From Lachnospiraceae bacterium UBA7110 (lineage in GTDB: Bacteria; Bacillota; Clostridia; Lachnospirales; Lachnospiraceae), in NCBI GenBank assembly GCA_002492295.1, contig DKYC01000100.1:1-24589 (forward strand): a DNA stretch of 24,589 nucleotides, in the 5' to 3' direction. Under the pieces are notes generated by a model that saw only the letters and a list, made by a program, of their open reading frames with translations, searched no databases and had not been told where the DNA came from. Every line of letters begins with the position of its first letter. The stretch's first letter is position 1. The translations under genes were made by a program, and so were the position numbers. This document shows, piece by piece, positions 1 to 8,255 of this stretch.

Positions 1-904
1 CCCCTAAGGGTATGTATAAGTAATCTTTAAACCAGGATGTTAAAGAAATATGCCACCTACGCCAAAAATCAGCGACTGATCTGGCATAATACGGAGCATC
101 AAAATTTTCCATTAGCCGTATTCCCAGAATCTCAGCAGCCCCCATGGCAATTACAGAGTATCCTGAAAAGTCGCAATAGATTTGAACAGCAAAAAGCATT
201 GTAGCAATCATTAAATACCATCCTGCATAAGCTGTATAATCACCATAGACAGTATCCACAAAGATTGCTATTCTGTCAGCAAGAACTATTTTCAGGAAAA
301 ATCCCCACAACATCAGTAAAAAACCATCTCGTGCAGCTACAAAATTGAATTTATGCGGTGTTGACAGCTGGATTAAAAGATTTTTTGACCTTTCAATAGG
401 CCCAGCCACCAATTGGGGAAAAAAGGATACAAACAAAGCATATCGAAAAAAATTCTTTTCAGCATAAATTTCATCCCTGTAAACGTCCATTGTATAGCTC
501 AGCGCCTGAAAAGTATAAAAAGAAATTCCAACAGGAAGCAGAATATCAAAACCTGGTTTTCCCATTCGAATTCCAAATACGGAAAGCACAGCAGAAACTG
601 CATCATGCAGGAAATAAAAATATTTATAAAAGGCAAGAATTCCGAGGTTGAAAACGATGCATGCGGTTAACAGTAATTTACGCTTTCCTTGATTCCCACT
701 GTCTATGTTTCCTATCCAAACGGCACACAGATATGTAACAGCCGTGGTCGTTAAAATCAAAAGCACATATTTCGCGTTCCAGCCCATATAAAAATAATAG
801 CTTGCCAAAAGAAGCCAAAGCTGCCCGTACCTTTTAGGTACAATGTAAAACACAAGCACGGCAACAGGAAAAAAGACTATAAATTCGAACGAAGTAAACT
901 GCAT
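1..904 (-). CDS. MBOAT-family O-acyltransferase (AlgI/DltB-like), 3' end cut by window edge
   Basis: This is an integral-membrane O-acyltransferase that probably adds acetyl or another acyl group to the exported polysaccharide. I translated it directly from the ATG at 904: 301 codons are open to the left edge. The N-terminal hydrophobic segments (residues about 7-22 and 28-60) are followed by family-like stretches: LLPVGISFYTFQALSYTMD at 122-140, FFPQLVAGPIER at 161-172, YCDFSGYS at 243-250 and WRRWHISLTSWFKDYLYIPL at 281-300. His285 lies in the conserved WH motif. The second active-site histidine expected in MBOAT proteins would be beyond the edge. AGGGGA lies about 7 bases before the ATG, and the start is 18 bases after the preceding GT2 stop. 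GC content is visibly lower than in the next genes: hand counts of several 60-base lines give about 28-40 percent, against about 50 percent. The family call is firm; the acyl group and acceptor are unknown. Confidence 0.9.
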   Translation of the reverse strand, partial: MQFTSFEFIVFFPVAVLVFYIVPKRYGQLWLLLASYYFYMGWNAKYVLLILTTTAVTYLCAVWIGNIDSGNQGKRKLLLTACIVFNLGILAFYKYFYFLHDAVSAVLSVFGIRMGKPGFDILLPVGISFYTFQALSYTMDVYRDEIYAEKNFFRYALFVSFFPQLVAGPIERSKNLLIQLSTPHKFNFVAARDGFLLMLWGFFLKIVLADRIAIFVDTVYGDYTAYAGWYLMIATMLFAVQIYCDFSGYSVIAMGAAEILGIRLMENFDAPYYARSVADFWRRWHISLTSWFKDYLYIPLG

Positions 905-922
905 AATATTCCCCTTTAATCC

Positions 923-1948
923 CTATTGCTTCTTCCTTATATGGCGGCGGTAAAAGGAAAGCAGCTTAAAATAGACCAAAAAGCCAAGCGGTGATTTCAT
1001 ATGCATCGCCGCAAGCTTCTTCTGCTCCGCGTCAAATTCCCGCTGATAATAAACATTATCCTGGAAATCCGGAAATTCATGCCGCATGCCGTCCGCAATT
1101 AACCGCAGGAAATCCAGTCTTGGCTTCTTCATGCCAAGCATATAAGTAAATAACGTATTCATGTAATATAATTTGGAAAACGCAAACTCAAACTCCTGTC
1201 TGTACGGCTTGTAAAACCCGTATATGCGCGCCTCCTCAATCAGCCGCTTCCCCATCAGAAGCCTTGCCTCGCACTTTTCCATGCTGATGGCGTGTACTGT
1301 TGACGAATCATGCTGGTAATAATAATACAACGGCTCCTCCACCTTCTCAAAATGCGCAAAGTGGAGCATCCAAATCGGAGACGCGCAGTTGTCCTCATAA
1401 AAAGTTTTCTCCGGAAACCGAAGATGATGCGTGTCAATCACTTCCCTTAAGTAAACCTTAATCACCATGCTTCCCGGATTCATGACAAGCAGCCTGTACT
1501 TCTCCTGATCCAAAACACCGGTCTGCTCCACTGTGTTGTTCGGCATCAGCTTCCCGACCTTCATGCACTGCGTATCCGTCATGCAGTAATCACAGCCGAC
1601 TACGTCCGCTCCGGTCTGCTCCGCCTTGCGGATCAGCTTTTCATACATATCCGGGGCAACCCAGTCGTCCGAGTCGACAAAGCCGACCCACGTTCCCCTC
1701 GCCGCCTCGATTCCCTTATTTCTTGCACCGCCCTGCTTTGCATTCTCATAAGACTGAATGACCTTAAACTTCCACGGGTAATTCGATTCGTACTCCTGCA
1801 AAATGGCAAGGGAATTGTCCGTGGACGCATCGTCCACCGCTATAATCTCATAATCCGCGATGGTTTGGTTTACAAGCGAATCAAGGCAAAAGCGAAGCTT
1901 ATTGCCTGCTGCCATATTATAGACCGGTACTATGATACTAAGCTTCAT
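923..1948 (-). CDS. GT2 family glycosyltransferase
   Basis: This is a cytoplasmic, inverting GT-A glycosyltransferase likely to add one sugar to the lipid-linked repeat unit. It is 341 residues long. The N-terminus KLSIIVPVYN is the usual first strand of the GT2 fold. It is followed by VDDASTDNS at 38-46, the GGARNKGIEAARG acceptor-loop signature at 73-85 and the metal/nucleotide-binding DSDD at 92-95. The C-terminal part is rich in aromatic and basic residues (ending YRRHIRKKQ) and may touch the membrane, but I see no clear transmembrane helix. The start overlaps the stop of the upstream ABC transporter by four bases (ATGA), which implies translational coupling. Donor and acceptor cannot be read from the sequence. 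Confidence 0.9.
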   Translation of the reverse strand: MKLSIIVPVYNMAAGNKLRFCLDSLVNQTIADYEIIAVDDASTDNSLAILQEYESNYPWKFKVIQSYENAKQGGARNKGIEAARGTWVGFVDSDDWVAPDMYEKLIRKAEQTGADVVGCDYCMTDTQCMKVGKLMPNNTVEQTGVLDQEKYRLLVMNPGSMVIKVYLREVIDTHHLRFPEKTFYEDNCASPIWMLHFAHFEKVEEPLYYYYQHDSSTVHAISMEKCEARLLMGKRLIEEARIYGFYKPYRQEFEFAFSKLYYMNTLFTYMLGMKKPRLDFLRLIADGMRHEFPDFQDNVYYQREFDAEQKKLAAMHMKSPLGFLVYFKLLSFYRRHIRKKQ

Positions 1949-3702
1949 CCCTGCAAATCCCCCTGTCTTTCCAACACAATCTTTCCGTTCTCCACCACAA
2001 ACACCATATCACATTTCTCAATCGTCTGTAACCGGTGTGCAATAATAACAAGCGTTTTTTTGCCATGCAGCCGATTAATCGACTCCATAATCGCCGCCTC
2101 CGTTTCGTTGTCAAGCGCCGAAGTTGCCTCATCCAAAATCAGAACTTCCGGGTCGTTATAAAGCGCCCGTGCAATCCCAATTCGCTGCCGCTGCCCGCCC
2201 GAAAGGCGGATACCGCGCTCACCGATTCCCGTATGCACTCCCTCCGGAAGCGTCTTTACAAATTCGTCAAGCTGCGCCTCCTTTAATGCATACCAAAGCT
2301 TTTCGTCGTCAATCTCCTCCTCCGGCACGCCAAACGCGACATTCCTGCGGATATCCGCGTCAAGTAAAAATATCATCTGTGGAATATACCCCACATTGGC
2401 AAGCCATTCCCTGTAATGTTCCTGAATATCCACATCATCCGCAAGCACCTTGCCGCCCTGCAGCTTCAAAAGCCCGAGCAGAATATCAATAATCGTCGTT
2501 TTTCCAGCGCCGCTTGCGCCCTTAATGCCAATCGATTTGCCAATCGGAAAGCTGACCGTCGCGTTGTCAAAAATCAGCCTGTCCGAATTCGGATAATGGT
2601 AAGTAATGCCCGAAAGCTTTACCTCCCTCGTAACCGGAAGCTTCTCCTTTGCCACCACAGCATAGGAAATATCCGTATGCGCCTCGTCCGTTTCCTCGAT
2701 TAAATTATCGCTCACGTTAAAGAAAAACGGCTCATTAAACGCCATGCTCGTCATCTGATTGTTGATACGGCTTGCCGCAGGCAAAAGACGCATCGCGGCA
2801 ATTCCAAACGCCGCAAACAGGGACACCATCGACGACACATCCGCCCCTATCAGAATCAGCACCATGATATAGCCCAAAAGCCCCGCAATACATACAGTTT
2901 CTATTAAAAGCTTCGGGGTGTTATTAAATAAGCTGAACCGCTCCATTGCCTTGACATACCCTTCGCCGACCTTACAGTATTCCCCGATAAAATACTGCTC
3001 ACGCCCCGCAACCTTAATCTCCTTAATCCCCTGTACGGTCTGTGAAATCCATGCAAACATCGATGCCCCAAAATCCTGGTTTTCCTTGCCTGTGCGGTTC
3101 ATGATCGGCTTAATGATATTTTTAATGACCACAAGCGTCACGCCCAAAAGCACTGCAATCACGACAGTCATTACAGGATCCTCCACCGCAAGCGCGCCGA
3201 CAAGAAACACCACCACAATCACCTCCGACGCAATCTGCAGCACGGACATAATCAACGCATACATATTGCTCACGTCCGCCGTAATGCTTCTTTGAATAAC
3301 AGACGTTTCCGCATCCAAATAAAACTCATACTCACGCCGCACGAAGTTTTTCATCAGGCTTGACGCCGTCCTAAACTGATTGCTGAATACAAACCGGTAA
3401 AGATTTCTCTGCAAAAAGAACGCAAAAATATTTTTCGCCGCATATAGCCCGATCAGAAATAAAATCGCAAGCACGGAAAACTGCACCGTATTCTGCAAAT
3501 GAAGCAAATCACATATTTTCCGGTACGTTTCCCCCTGTTCCAGTACCACAGGATTAATGATGAGCTGTACCACCGTCATCACCATCATCACGGCGCCCGT
3601 CTCAAGCCCTGCCGAGATAATCATCATCACAAGCAGCCGCGCCATCTGTCTTTTCTGTTTTTTATCCATTAAAATATTTATCTTTTTTAATATTTTCAGC
3701 AT
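1945..3702 (-). CDS. ABC half-transporter (fused membrane and ATPase domains), possible lipid-linked glycan flippase
   Basis: This is a 585-residue half-transporter of the MsbA/PglK architecture. An N-terminal six-helix membrane domain spans roughly residues 20-315, and the nucleotide-binding domain lies at about 360-585. The ATPase motifs are complete: Walker A GASGAGKTT at 395-403, signature LSGGQ at 500-504, Walker B VLILDE at 520-525 with the catalytic Glu, and the H-loop His at 556 (IIAHR). It should act as a homodimer. Its place inside a Wzy-type glycan operon with no visible Wzx suggests that it flips undecaprenyl-linked repeat units, as PglK does. Export of another lipid or peptide is not excluded. 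AGGAGT sits about 8 bases before the ATG. The 89-base spacer upstream carries one copy of a 19-base direct repeat. Confidence 0.88.
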   Translation of the reverse strand: MLKILKKINILMDKKQKRQMARLLVMMIISAGLETGAVMMVMTVVQLIINPVVLEQGETYRKICDLLHLQNTVQFSVLAILFLIGLYAAKNIFAFFLQRNLYRFVFSNQFRTASSLMKNFVRREYEFYLDAETSVIQRSITADVSNMYALIMSVLQIASEVIVVVFLVGALAVEDPVMTVVIAVLLGVTLVVIKNIIKPIMNRTGKENQDFGASMFAWISQTVQGIKEIKVAGREQYFIGEYCKVGEGYVKAMERFSLFNNTPKLLIETVCIAGLLGYIMVLILIGADVSSMVSLFAAFGIAAMRLLPAASRINNQMTSMAFNEPFFFNVSDNLIEETDEAHTDISYAVVAKEKLPVTREVKLSGITYHYPNSDRLIFDNATVSFPIGKSIGIKGASGAGKTTIIDILLGLLKLQGGKVLADDVDIQEHYREWLANVGYIPQMIFLLDADIRRNVAFGVPEEEIDDEKLWYALKEAQLDEFVKTLPEGVHTGIGERGIRLSGGQRQRIGIARALYNDPEVLILDEATSALDNETEAAIMESINRLHGKKTLVIIAHRLQTIEKCDMVFVVENGKIVLERQGDLQG

Positions 3703-3739
3703 TTCAGTACTCCTAATGTTTTCCCGTCCCTGCCACCGA

Positions 3740-3758
3740 TAACCGTTTGCAAGCGTTA
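3740..3758. repeat. 19-base direct repeat, intergenic copy
   Basis: TAACCGTTTGCAAGCGTTA (plus strand) is identical to 3793-3811, with the two copies offset by 53 bases. This copy lies in the spacer before the ABC transporter; the other forms the 3' end of the preceding gene. The sequence is a weak, imperfect inverted repeat around TTGCAA. No T-run follows, so it does not look like a terminator. Confidence 0.85.
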
Positions 3759-3791
3759 ATACGGGCTACGCACCTTCATTTCCCGCCTAAG

Positions 3792-4910
3792 CTAACCGTT
3801 TGCAAGCGTTAGCCCTGCTTTCTTATTATATGCATGTTTTTCCGGTTCCTCATACGCATCCCAAAAAGAAGCTCCCAAATTGATTTTTTCCTCCACAAAA
3901 TCCATACTGTTCATTGCCGTTGTGACTATCGATACGGCTCGTTTTATTTTTAACCCTTCAAAAAAATTTAAAACCTCCACCGGAAACCGCCCCCGGAGCA
4001 CTACCGCGTCAGGACAGAGCTTTGTATAATCAACCAAATCGCGCGGATGCGGTTTAATCAGCACCCGGTAGCCCTTGCAGTATTGCGCAATCACATCAAG
4101 GCAGACCTTTTTTCTCGCTTCCTCGTCAACCGGGTGCGGCTCCGTCAGAAAGCAGGCAAATTCCTCCCCCTCAAAGGAAGGCTTTAACTGCTCCATCAGC
4201 GCGTCCGCATCGTCGATAAACGCCTTTATCATCTGCTTTTTCTGCTCCGCCGTAAGCGCCTTCTCCAACGGTTTCCTTGGCACCTCAACAAAGCGCGGGC
4301 AATCCGTCGGCACAACACTGCGGTCATTAATTTCCATGTCAAGACAGTACTTCCCCCAGCCGTTCATCACAAAAATCACGTTCCTGCGTGAAAGCCACGT
4401 CTTAAGCTTAAAATGCGAACTGTTTGCCACAAACGCATCGTCCAGGTTTTTCAGGCAGTCCAGCCCGTCCTCCACCGCATGATAATAAATATGTTTATAA
4501 TTCAGGTAATATCCGATCGGATCGCTGTCGCAGAACACATAAATATCCTCATACGCCCCAAAATCAATCTGCGCCATATACGGAATTTCGCATTTTGCAA
4601 GCTTCTTTGTAAAAATCATCCTGTTTATCAAATGCCGCAGCACATTGCTGTAATTTGCACGGTATTTCGCAAGCTTTGGGAAAAAATCCTCCCGTTTTTC
4701 ATCCAGCGCATAAACCGTGTCAAAAATCCCCGTACGTTTAAGCCGTTCCCCTAAGTTTTCAAAATTTGTTGAAATCGAACTCAGTGCAATATCTGCCCTC
4801 CGGTACACCGACGGCGCCGTTTTTCTTTGCAGCTTCATTTCTTTTAAAATTGATACATATACATGATAAAAAGTATGACAGACATAAATTCTGCTCTTTG
4901 TTTTTTTCAT
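3792..4910 (-). CDS. GT52/sialyltransferase-like glycosyltransferase (GT-B fold)
   Basis: This is a probable GT-B glycosyltransferase related to bacterial sialyltransferases and polysialyltransferases (GT52/GT38). From the ATG at 4910 it is 372 residues long. Three motifs typical of these families appear in order: acidic-acidic-Gly (VEDG) at 146-149, the HP motif in IKPHPRD at 285-291, and a Ser/Thr pair region (VSIVTTAMNS) at 326-335. I chose 4910 because AGGTGG (minus strand, 4916-4921) sits five bases upstream; an in-frame GTG at 4919 is less likely. No transmembrane segment is evident. No CMP-sialic acid synthesis genes are in the window, and some relatives use other donors, so true sialyl transfer is uncertain. 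The last codons lie in the 19-base repeat. Confidence 0.75.
   Translation of the reverse strand: MKKTKSRIYVCHTFYHVYVSILKEMKLQRKTAPSVYRRADIALSSISTNFENLGERLKRTGIFDTVYALDEKREDFFPKLAKYRANYSNVLRHLINRMIFTKKLAKCEIPYMAQIDFGAYEDIYVFCDSDPIGYYLNYKHIYYHAVEDGLDCLKNLDDAFVANSSHFKLKTWLSRRNVIFVMNGWGKYCLDMEINDRSVVPTDCPRFVEVPRKPLEKALTAEQKKQMIKAFIDDADALMEQLKPSFEGEEFACFLTEPHPVDEEARKKVCLDVIAQYCKGYRVLIKPHPRDLVDYTKLCPDAVVLRGRFPVEVLNFFEGLKIKRAVSIVTTAMNSMDFVEEKINLGASFWDAYEEPEKHAYNKKAGLTLANG
3793..3811. repeat. 19-base direct repeat, copy at the 3' end of a sialyltransferase-like gene
   Basis: This is an exact copy of 3740-3758. On the minus strand it encodes the last residues (LTLANG) and most of the TAG stop (3792-3794) of the sialyltransferase-like gene. 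Flanking bases extend it to GCTAAC...GTTAGC, a six-base inverted repeat. The spacer copy in the same reading would give the same residues without the stop. Confidence 0.85.
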
Positions 4911-4915
4911 AAGCA

Positions 4916-4921
4916 CCACCT
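4916..4921 (-). promoter_or_regulatory. Ribosome binding site AGGTGG deciding the sialyltransferase-like start
   Basis: AGGTGG on the minus strand lies five bases before the ATG at 4910. This supports that start over the in-frame GTG codons at 4916-4919, which would overlap the site itself. Confidence 0.7.
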
Positions 4922-4927
4922 GTTATT

Positions 4928-6130
4928 TTATTTATCCGGTCTGTTATGCGTATAACAGTAACCTTTCCCCGGGCGAATAACAGGCGCTATGCTAAGTGGT
5001 CCTGCCTTCTCGGAAGTAACTTCTCCCCTTAAAAGCCCTTCACTAAACCGATAAAGCCTGTCAGCCGCCTCTTTCGGATTCCACTCGTTTACCATCGTAT
5101 CATACGCTTTGCTTCCAAGTCGTCTGCGAAGCGTTGCGTCTTTGCACAGCCGCAGGACATACGCCTCAAATTCCCGAAAACGCCCCGTTCTATAGACAAG
5201 TCCATTCTCGCCGTGCTTTAAAAGAAACGGCACCGCACCGATACCGTGACCCGCCACCACTGCACACGCACTGTTCATCGCCTCATTTAAAACCGCACCC
5301 CATCCTTCCAAATAATTGCTGGTAAACAGGAAAACATCGGACTCCTCCATAAATTTCCTCACGCCCTGCGGCGGCAAAAATCCGTGGAACGTCACCTCAT
5401 CCAAAAGCCCGAAATGTACCGTCATGCGCTTTAGCTGCTTCTCCAAATCGCCGCCGCCCACCATGTCAAGATGGAACACAATCCCCTGTTTTTTTAAAAA
5501 AGCCGCCGCTTTTATGGCATACTCAGGATGCTTTAACTGCAGAAAACGTCCCGCCCACAATATGCGGACCTGCATTCTTCCCATGCTGTCCACATGCTGC
5601 TTCCTAAGAAATAATTCTTCCAAATCATAAGTATTGACTGCCGGAAAATATCCCCACATAAACTTCTTATCGGGATAGGCATGAACAATCTCAAAATCCG
5701 ACGCGACATACGCACCGTGACACAAAAGATAAACCGGCGCATTGGCATACTGTGTGTGATCTTCATACTTCTTTTTCCTGCCTCTTGGGGAAATTGATTT
5801 CCACTGTCCCTCACGGTAAAGCCGCTCACTCGCGCGAATCACGATTTTCCCCGCGTTCAGTCTCGGTTTAATGTAACGCTCGTCTTCTACACCGCCGAAA
5901 ACGACAATATCGCTTGTCAGAAGTAATTCCGCGCAGTCGCTTTCCTCCTCATAATACAGCTTTAAGTAAGGGATATCCGAAACCTCGCTCCCCCACCCCA
6001 TCTTTACGCGGTCCTCCTCCATAGGCGACATCTGTATAAACGCAAAGTCATCCCCAAGCTTTTCATACAGTGCATCCGCCATTGGGATCTGATGATGATT
6101 GATATAATTAGACACAATTGTTAATTTCAT
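4928..6130 (-). CDS. GT4 family glycosyltransferase
   Basis: This is a retaining GT-B enzyme of 400 residues. It has an N-terminal acceptor domain (KLTIVSNYINHHQIP) and a C-terminal GT1/GT4 donor domain. The latter includes RILWAGRFLQLKHPEYAI near 188-205, VGGGDLEKQL, VTFHGFLPP, and the EX7E nucleotide-sugar motif EGWGAVLNE followed by A.NSACAVVAG. It probably adds one sugar to the repeat unit at the inner membrane face. Its start overlaps the end of the upstream GT4 gene by 23 bases, with GGAGA about seven bases before the ATG. The C-terminal tail (about residues 365-400) looks less conserved. The donor cannot be assigned. Confidence 0.9.
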   Translation of the reverse strand: MKLTIVSNYINHHQIPMADALYEKLGDDFAFIQMSPMEEDRVKMGWGSEVSDIPYLKLYYEEESDCAELLLTSDIVVFGGVEDERYIKPRLNAGKIVIRASERLYREGQWKSISPRGRKKKYEDHTQYANAPVYLLCHGAYVASDFEIVHAYPDKKFMWGYFPAVNTYDLEELFLRKQHVDSMGRMQVRILWAGRFLQLKHPEYAIKAAAFLKKQGIVFHLDMVGGGDLEKQLKRMTVHFGLLDEVTFHGFLPPQGVRKFMEESDVFLFTSNYLEGWGAVLNEAMNSACAVVAGHGIGAVPFLLKHGENGLVYRTGRFREFEAYVLRLCKDATLRRRLGSKAYDTMVNEWNPKEAADRLYRFSEGLLRGEVTSEKAGPLSIAPVIRPGKGYCYTHNRPDK

Positions 6131-7409
6131 GATAAATCTCCATCAGTCTGTTATAATTGGTATCAGGGTCGTGTGTCCGCATTGCGTGCGTCCGCGCGTT
6201 TGACGAAAAGTACATCGCAAGCTTGTCATCCTCAAAAATCTGCAAAATCGCGTCCTTTAAACGTGTGGGCTTATCCTTCGGATACAGCAGCCCATCCTTT
6301 TTGTCCGTCAGAAGGTTATGCACGCCACCCACATCCGCCGAAACGACAGGAACACCCAAAAGCATTGCCTCCCCCACGGAATTGGGCGAATTTTCAATCG
6401 CGGACGGGCATACAAAAACATGTGTTTTTAAAAATCTTGCACACATCCTGTCCGAATGAAGCCTTCCCACAAACTTGATATGGTCCTCAAGCTTATTCTT
6501 TTTAATTTGGTTGAGCAAATATTTCCCATAACCTGAAAGCCGGATTTTATCCCGCAGGCTTCCATGCGCCGTAATGACGTCCCCCGCCACGTAAACCATC
6601 GTGTTTTCGTACTCCTCAACAATTTCCGGCAAAACGTCAAGCACATAATGCAGCCCTTTAATCGGATAATTACCCTGACTTAGAAACAGCGAATGCTGCT
6701 CAATCTTATCAATGTTCCATGTATTTGCGTAAAATTCACTCCTAAGCGTCTCATTCATAAAATGATACTTTGCCTGCGGCGCAAGCTTTTTTGTCATCTC
6801 ACGGTCAAAATCCGTGCGCCCCGTGACATGACCCGCCAGAGAAAGCGCCTCCTTCTCATACGCGCCGCGTTTTCGGAATTTTGCCTGCTGTTCAAATAGC
6901 CCGTCCCTTTTGAGCATGTCGCGGACAGTCTTCTTCTTCTGCGCCGCAAGCGGCAAATCCGCCATATACACATCAGCAATTGCACTGCAAAGTCCCTGAA
7001 TCCCAATCAGCGTGCGCTGCGGATTGTGGAACGCCTTCACACAGGCAAGCGTATGCGGATATTCCGTTCCGAAGATATGAAGGATGTCCGGCTCAAAATC
7101 GCGAATGACAGCCCCTAAGCTCTCCTCCATCCCCGCATTGTAAAGCTCCGGATGCAGCGTATCCTCCCGGAAAATATAATAATCAATGCCATCGGCTTTA
7201 TCCTTGACAAATAGCGACTCATCCGTCTTGACCATATTCAGGGCATCCGATGCCGGAAAGCAAATAGCAAGTGTTATGTTATTTTTCTGCTGGTTCAGGA
7301 TCAGTTTACTGACCAGTCCCGAAAGCCACCCTTCCTTGACAATAATTTTCTGTCCAAGGCTTTTTGCGATGAACGGAAGCATAATATTGCATAGCCATAG
7401 TACCTTCAT
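6108..7409 (-). CDS. GT4 family glycosyltransferase
   Basis: This is a second retaining GT-B glycosyltransferase, 433 residues long. The N-terminal domain begins MKVLWLCNIMLP and contains ILHIFGTEYPH, a usual element of the acceptor half of family members. The C-terminal domain has SQGNYPIKGLHYVLDVLP, where GT4 proteins usually have the G.....KG strand, followed by FVGRLHSD. The EX7E motif is ENSPNSVGE, followed by A.LLGVPVVSADVGGV. It is coupled to the upstream GT2 by a four-base ATGA overlap and overlaps the next GT4 gene. It probably adds one residue of the repeat unit. Its sugar specificity is unknown. Confidence 0.92.
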   Translation of the reverse strand: MKVLWLCNIMLPFIAKSLGQKIIVKEGWLSGLVSKLILNQQKNNITLAICFPASDALNMVKTDESLFVKDKADGIDYYIFREDTLHPELYNAGMEESLGAVIRDFEPDILHIFGTEYPHTLACVKAFHNPQRTLIGIQGLCSAIADVYMADLPLAAQKKKTVRDMLKRDGLFEQQAKFRKRGAYEKEALSLAGHVTGRTDFDREMTKKLAPQAKYHFMNETLRSEFYANTWNIDKIEQHSLFLSQGNYPIKGLHYVLDVLPEIVEEYENTMVYVAGDVITAHGSLRDKIRLSGYGKYLLNQIKKNKLEDHIKFVGRLHSDRMCARFLKTHVFVCPSAIENSPNSVGEAMLLGVPVVSADVGGVHNLLTDKKDGLLYPKDKPTRLKDAILQIFEDDKLAMYFSSNARTHAMRTHDPDTNYNRLMEIYHEINNCV

Positions 7410-8236
7410 TTTTCATCCTCCATTTTGGGCAAATCTTCATTTTTTTTATAGAATAAGCCCTTTAGCCAGTTGTATCCTCCTGACAGGTATTTATTATTCG
7501 CAACTGCGGTGCGCAGCGGCGCCAGGCTTAACAGCATAATCAGTCTGTATTTCCCAGCCGCCCTCTTTCCCATATACAATACGGTAATCTCTCTGTGCTG
7601 TTTTGCCGAGCGCCGTTTGTTTTCCTTCGTCTCCGAGTATCCACCGCCCTCATATGCCGCGACAATCACGGGCGCATAACAGATATCCGCTTTTTTTTCA
7701 TAATAACACCACAGAAAATGTTCATAATCCGCGCGCACGGTGTACATCGGATAATAGGCGCGCTCCAAAAACATCCCGCGGCTGTAAAAGCACGACTGAT
7801 GGCAGGGTACATTTCGATAACACACGAAATCATTGATTTCAGGCGCCGCGTGGATAACCGTGGAAAGCCCTTTATGGTATAGATTCCCGTAAATAATATC
7901 AGGTGTGTGCTTTCTTTTTGAAATCACACTTGATATTTTTTCAAGCACCTTATCATCATAAAAACTGTCGCCCGCATTCATGAAAATAAAATAGTCCCCG
8001 CCCGCAAGCTCCACCGCCTGATTCATGGCATCATAAATACCGCTGTCTTTCTTCTGGTAAATATAAAGACGCGCGTCCCGCACCTTTTGGGAGATTTCCT
8101 CAACAGAGCCATCCGTTGAACCGCCATCCTTCAGGACAATCTCATAATCCTGGTAGCTCTGCGCAAGCACACTCTCTATAGTCGCCCCAAGACGCTCTCC
8201 CGCGTTCAGGCATACTATGATAATACTGAACCTCAT
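7406..8236 (-). CDS. GT2 family glycosyltransferase (WcaE-like subgroup)
   Basis: This is a GT-A glycosyltransferase of about 276 residues from the ATG at 8236. It opens MRFSIIIVCLNAGE and has KDGGSTDGS at 36-44, the SGIYDAMNQAV acceptor loop at 65-75, and FMNAGDSF at 85-92 in the position of the DXD motif. The DGGSTDG and NAGD spellings are typical of the WcaE-like branch. The start is ambiguous. An ATG at 8248 (MGKDMRFS) and one at 8287 inside the upstream polymerase gene are in frame, and purine-rich stretches precede both 8236 and 8248 at very short spacing. I favour 8236 because GT2 proteins normally begin three or four residues before the first strand. A basic, hydrophobic stretch near the C-terminus may associate with the membrane. 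Confidence 0.88.
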   Translation of the reverse strand: MRFSIIIVCLNAGERLGATIESVLAQSYQDYEIVLKDGGSTDGSVEEISQKVRDARLYIYQKKDSGIYDAMNQAVELAGGDYFIFMNAGDSFYDDKVLEKISSVISKRKHTPDIIYGNLYHKGLSTVIHAAPEINDFVCYRNVPCHQSCFYSRGMFLERAYYPMYTVRADYEHFLWCYYEKKADICYAPVIVAAYEGGGYSETKENKRRSAKQHREITVLYMGKRAAGKYRLIMLLSLAPLRTAVANNKYLSGGYNWLKGLFYKKNEDLPKMEDEK

Positions 8237-8255
8237 ATCCTTCCCCATATCCTTC

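Noticed and set aside
413..670. Plus-strand open frame of 85 codons near the left edge
   Set aside because: It is antisense to the MBOAT gene, whose minus-strand reading is continuous and matches the family throughout.
3740..3811. The 19-base repeat pair as a CRISPR fragment or transcription terminator
   Set aside because: There are only two copies, with no regular spacer series, no cas genes and no T-run after the weak hairpin.
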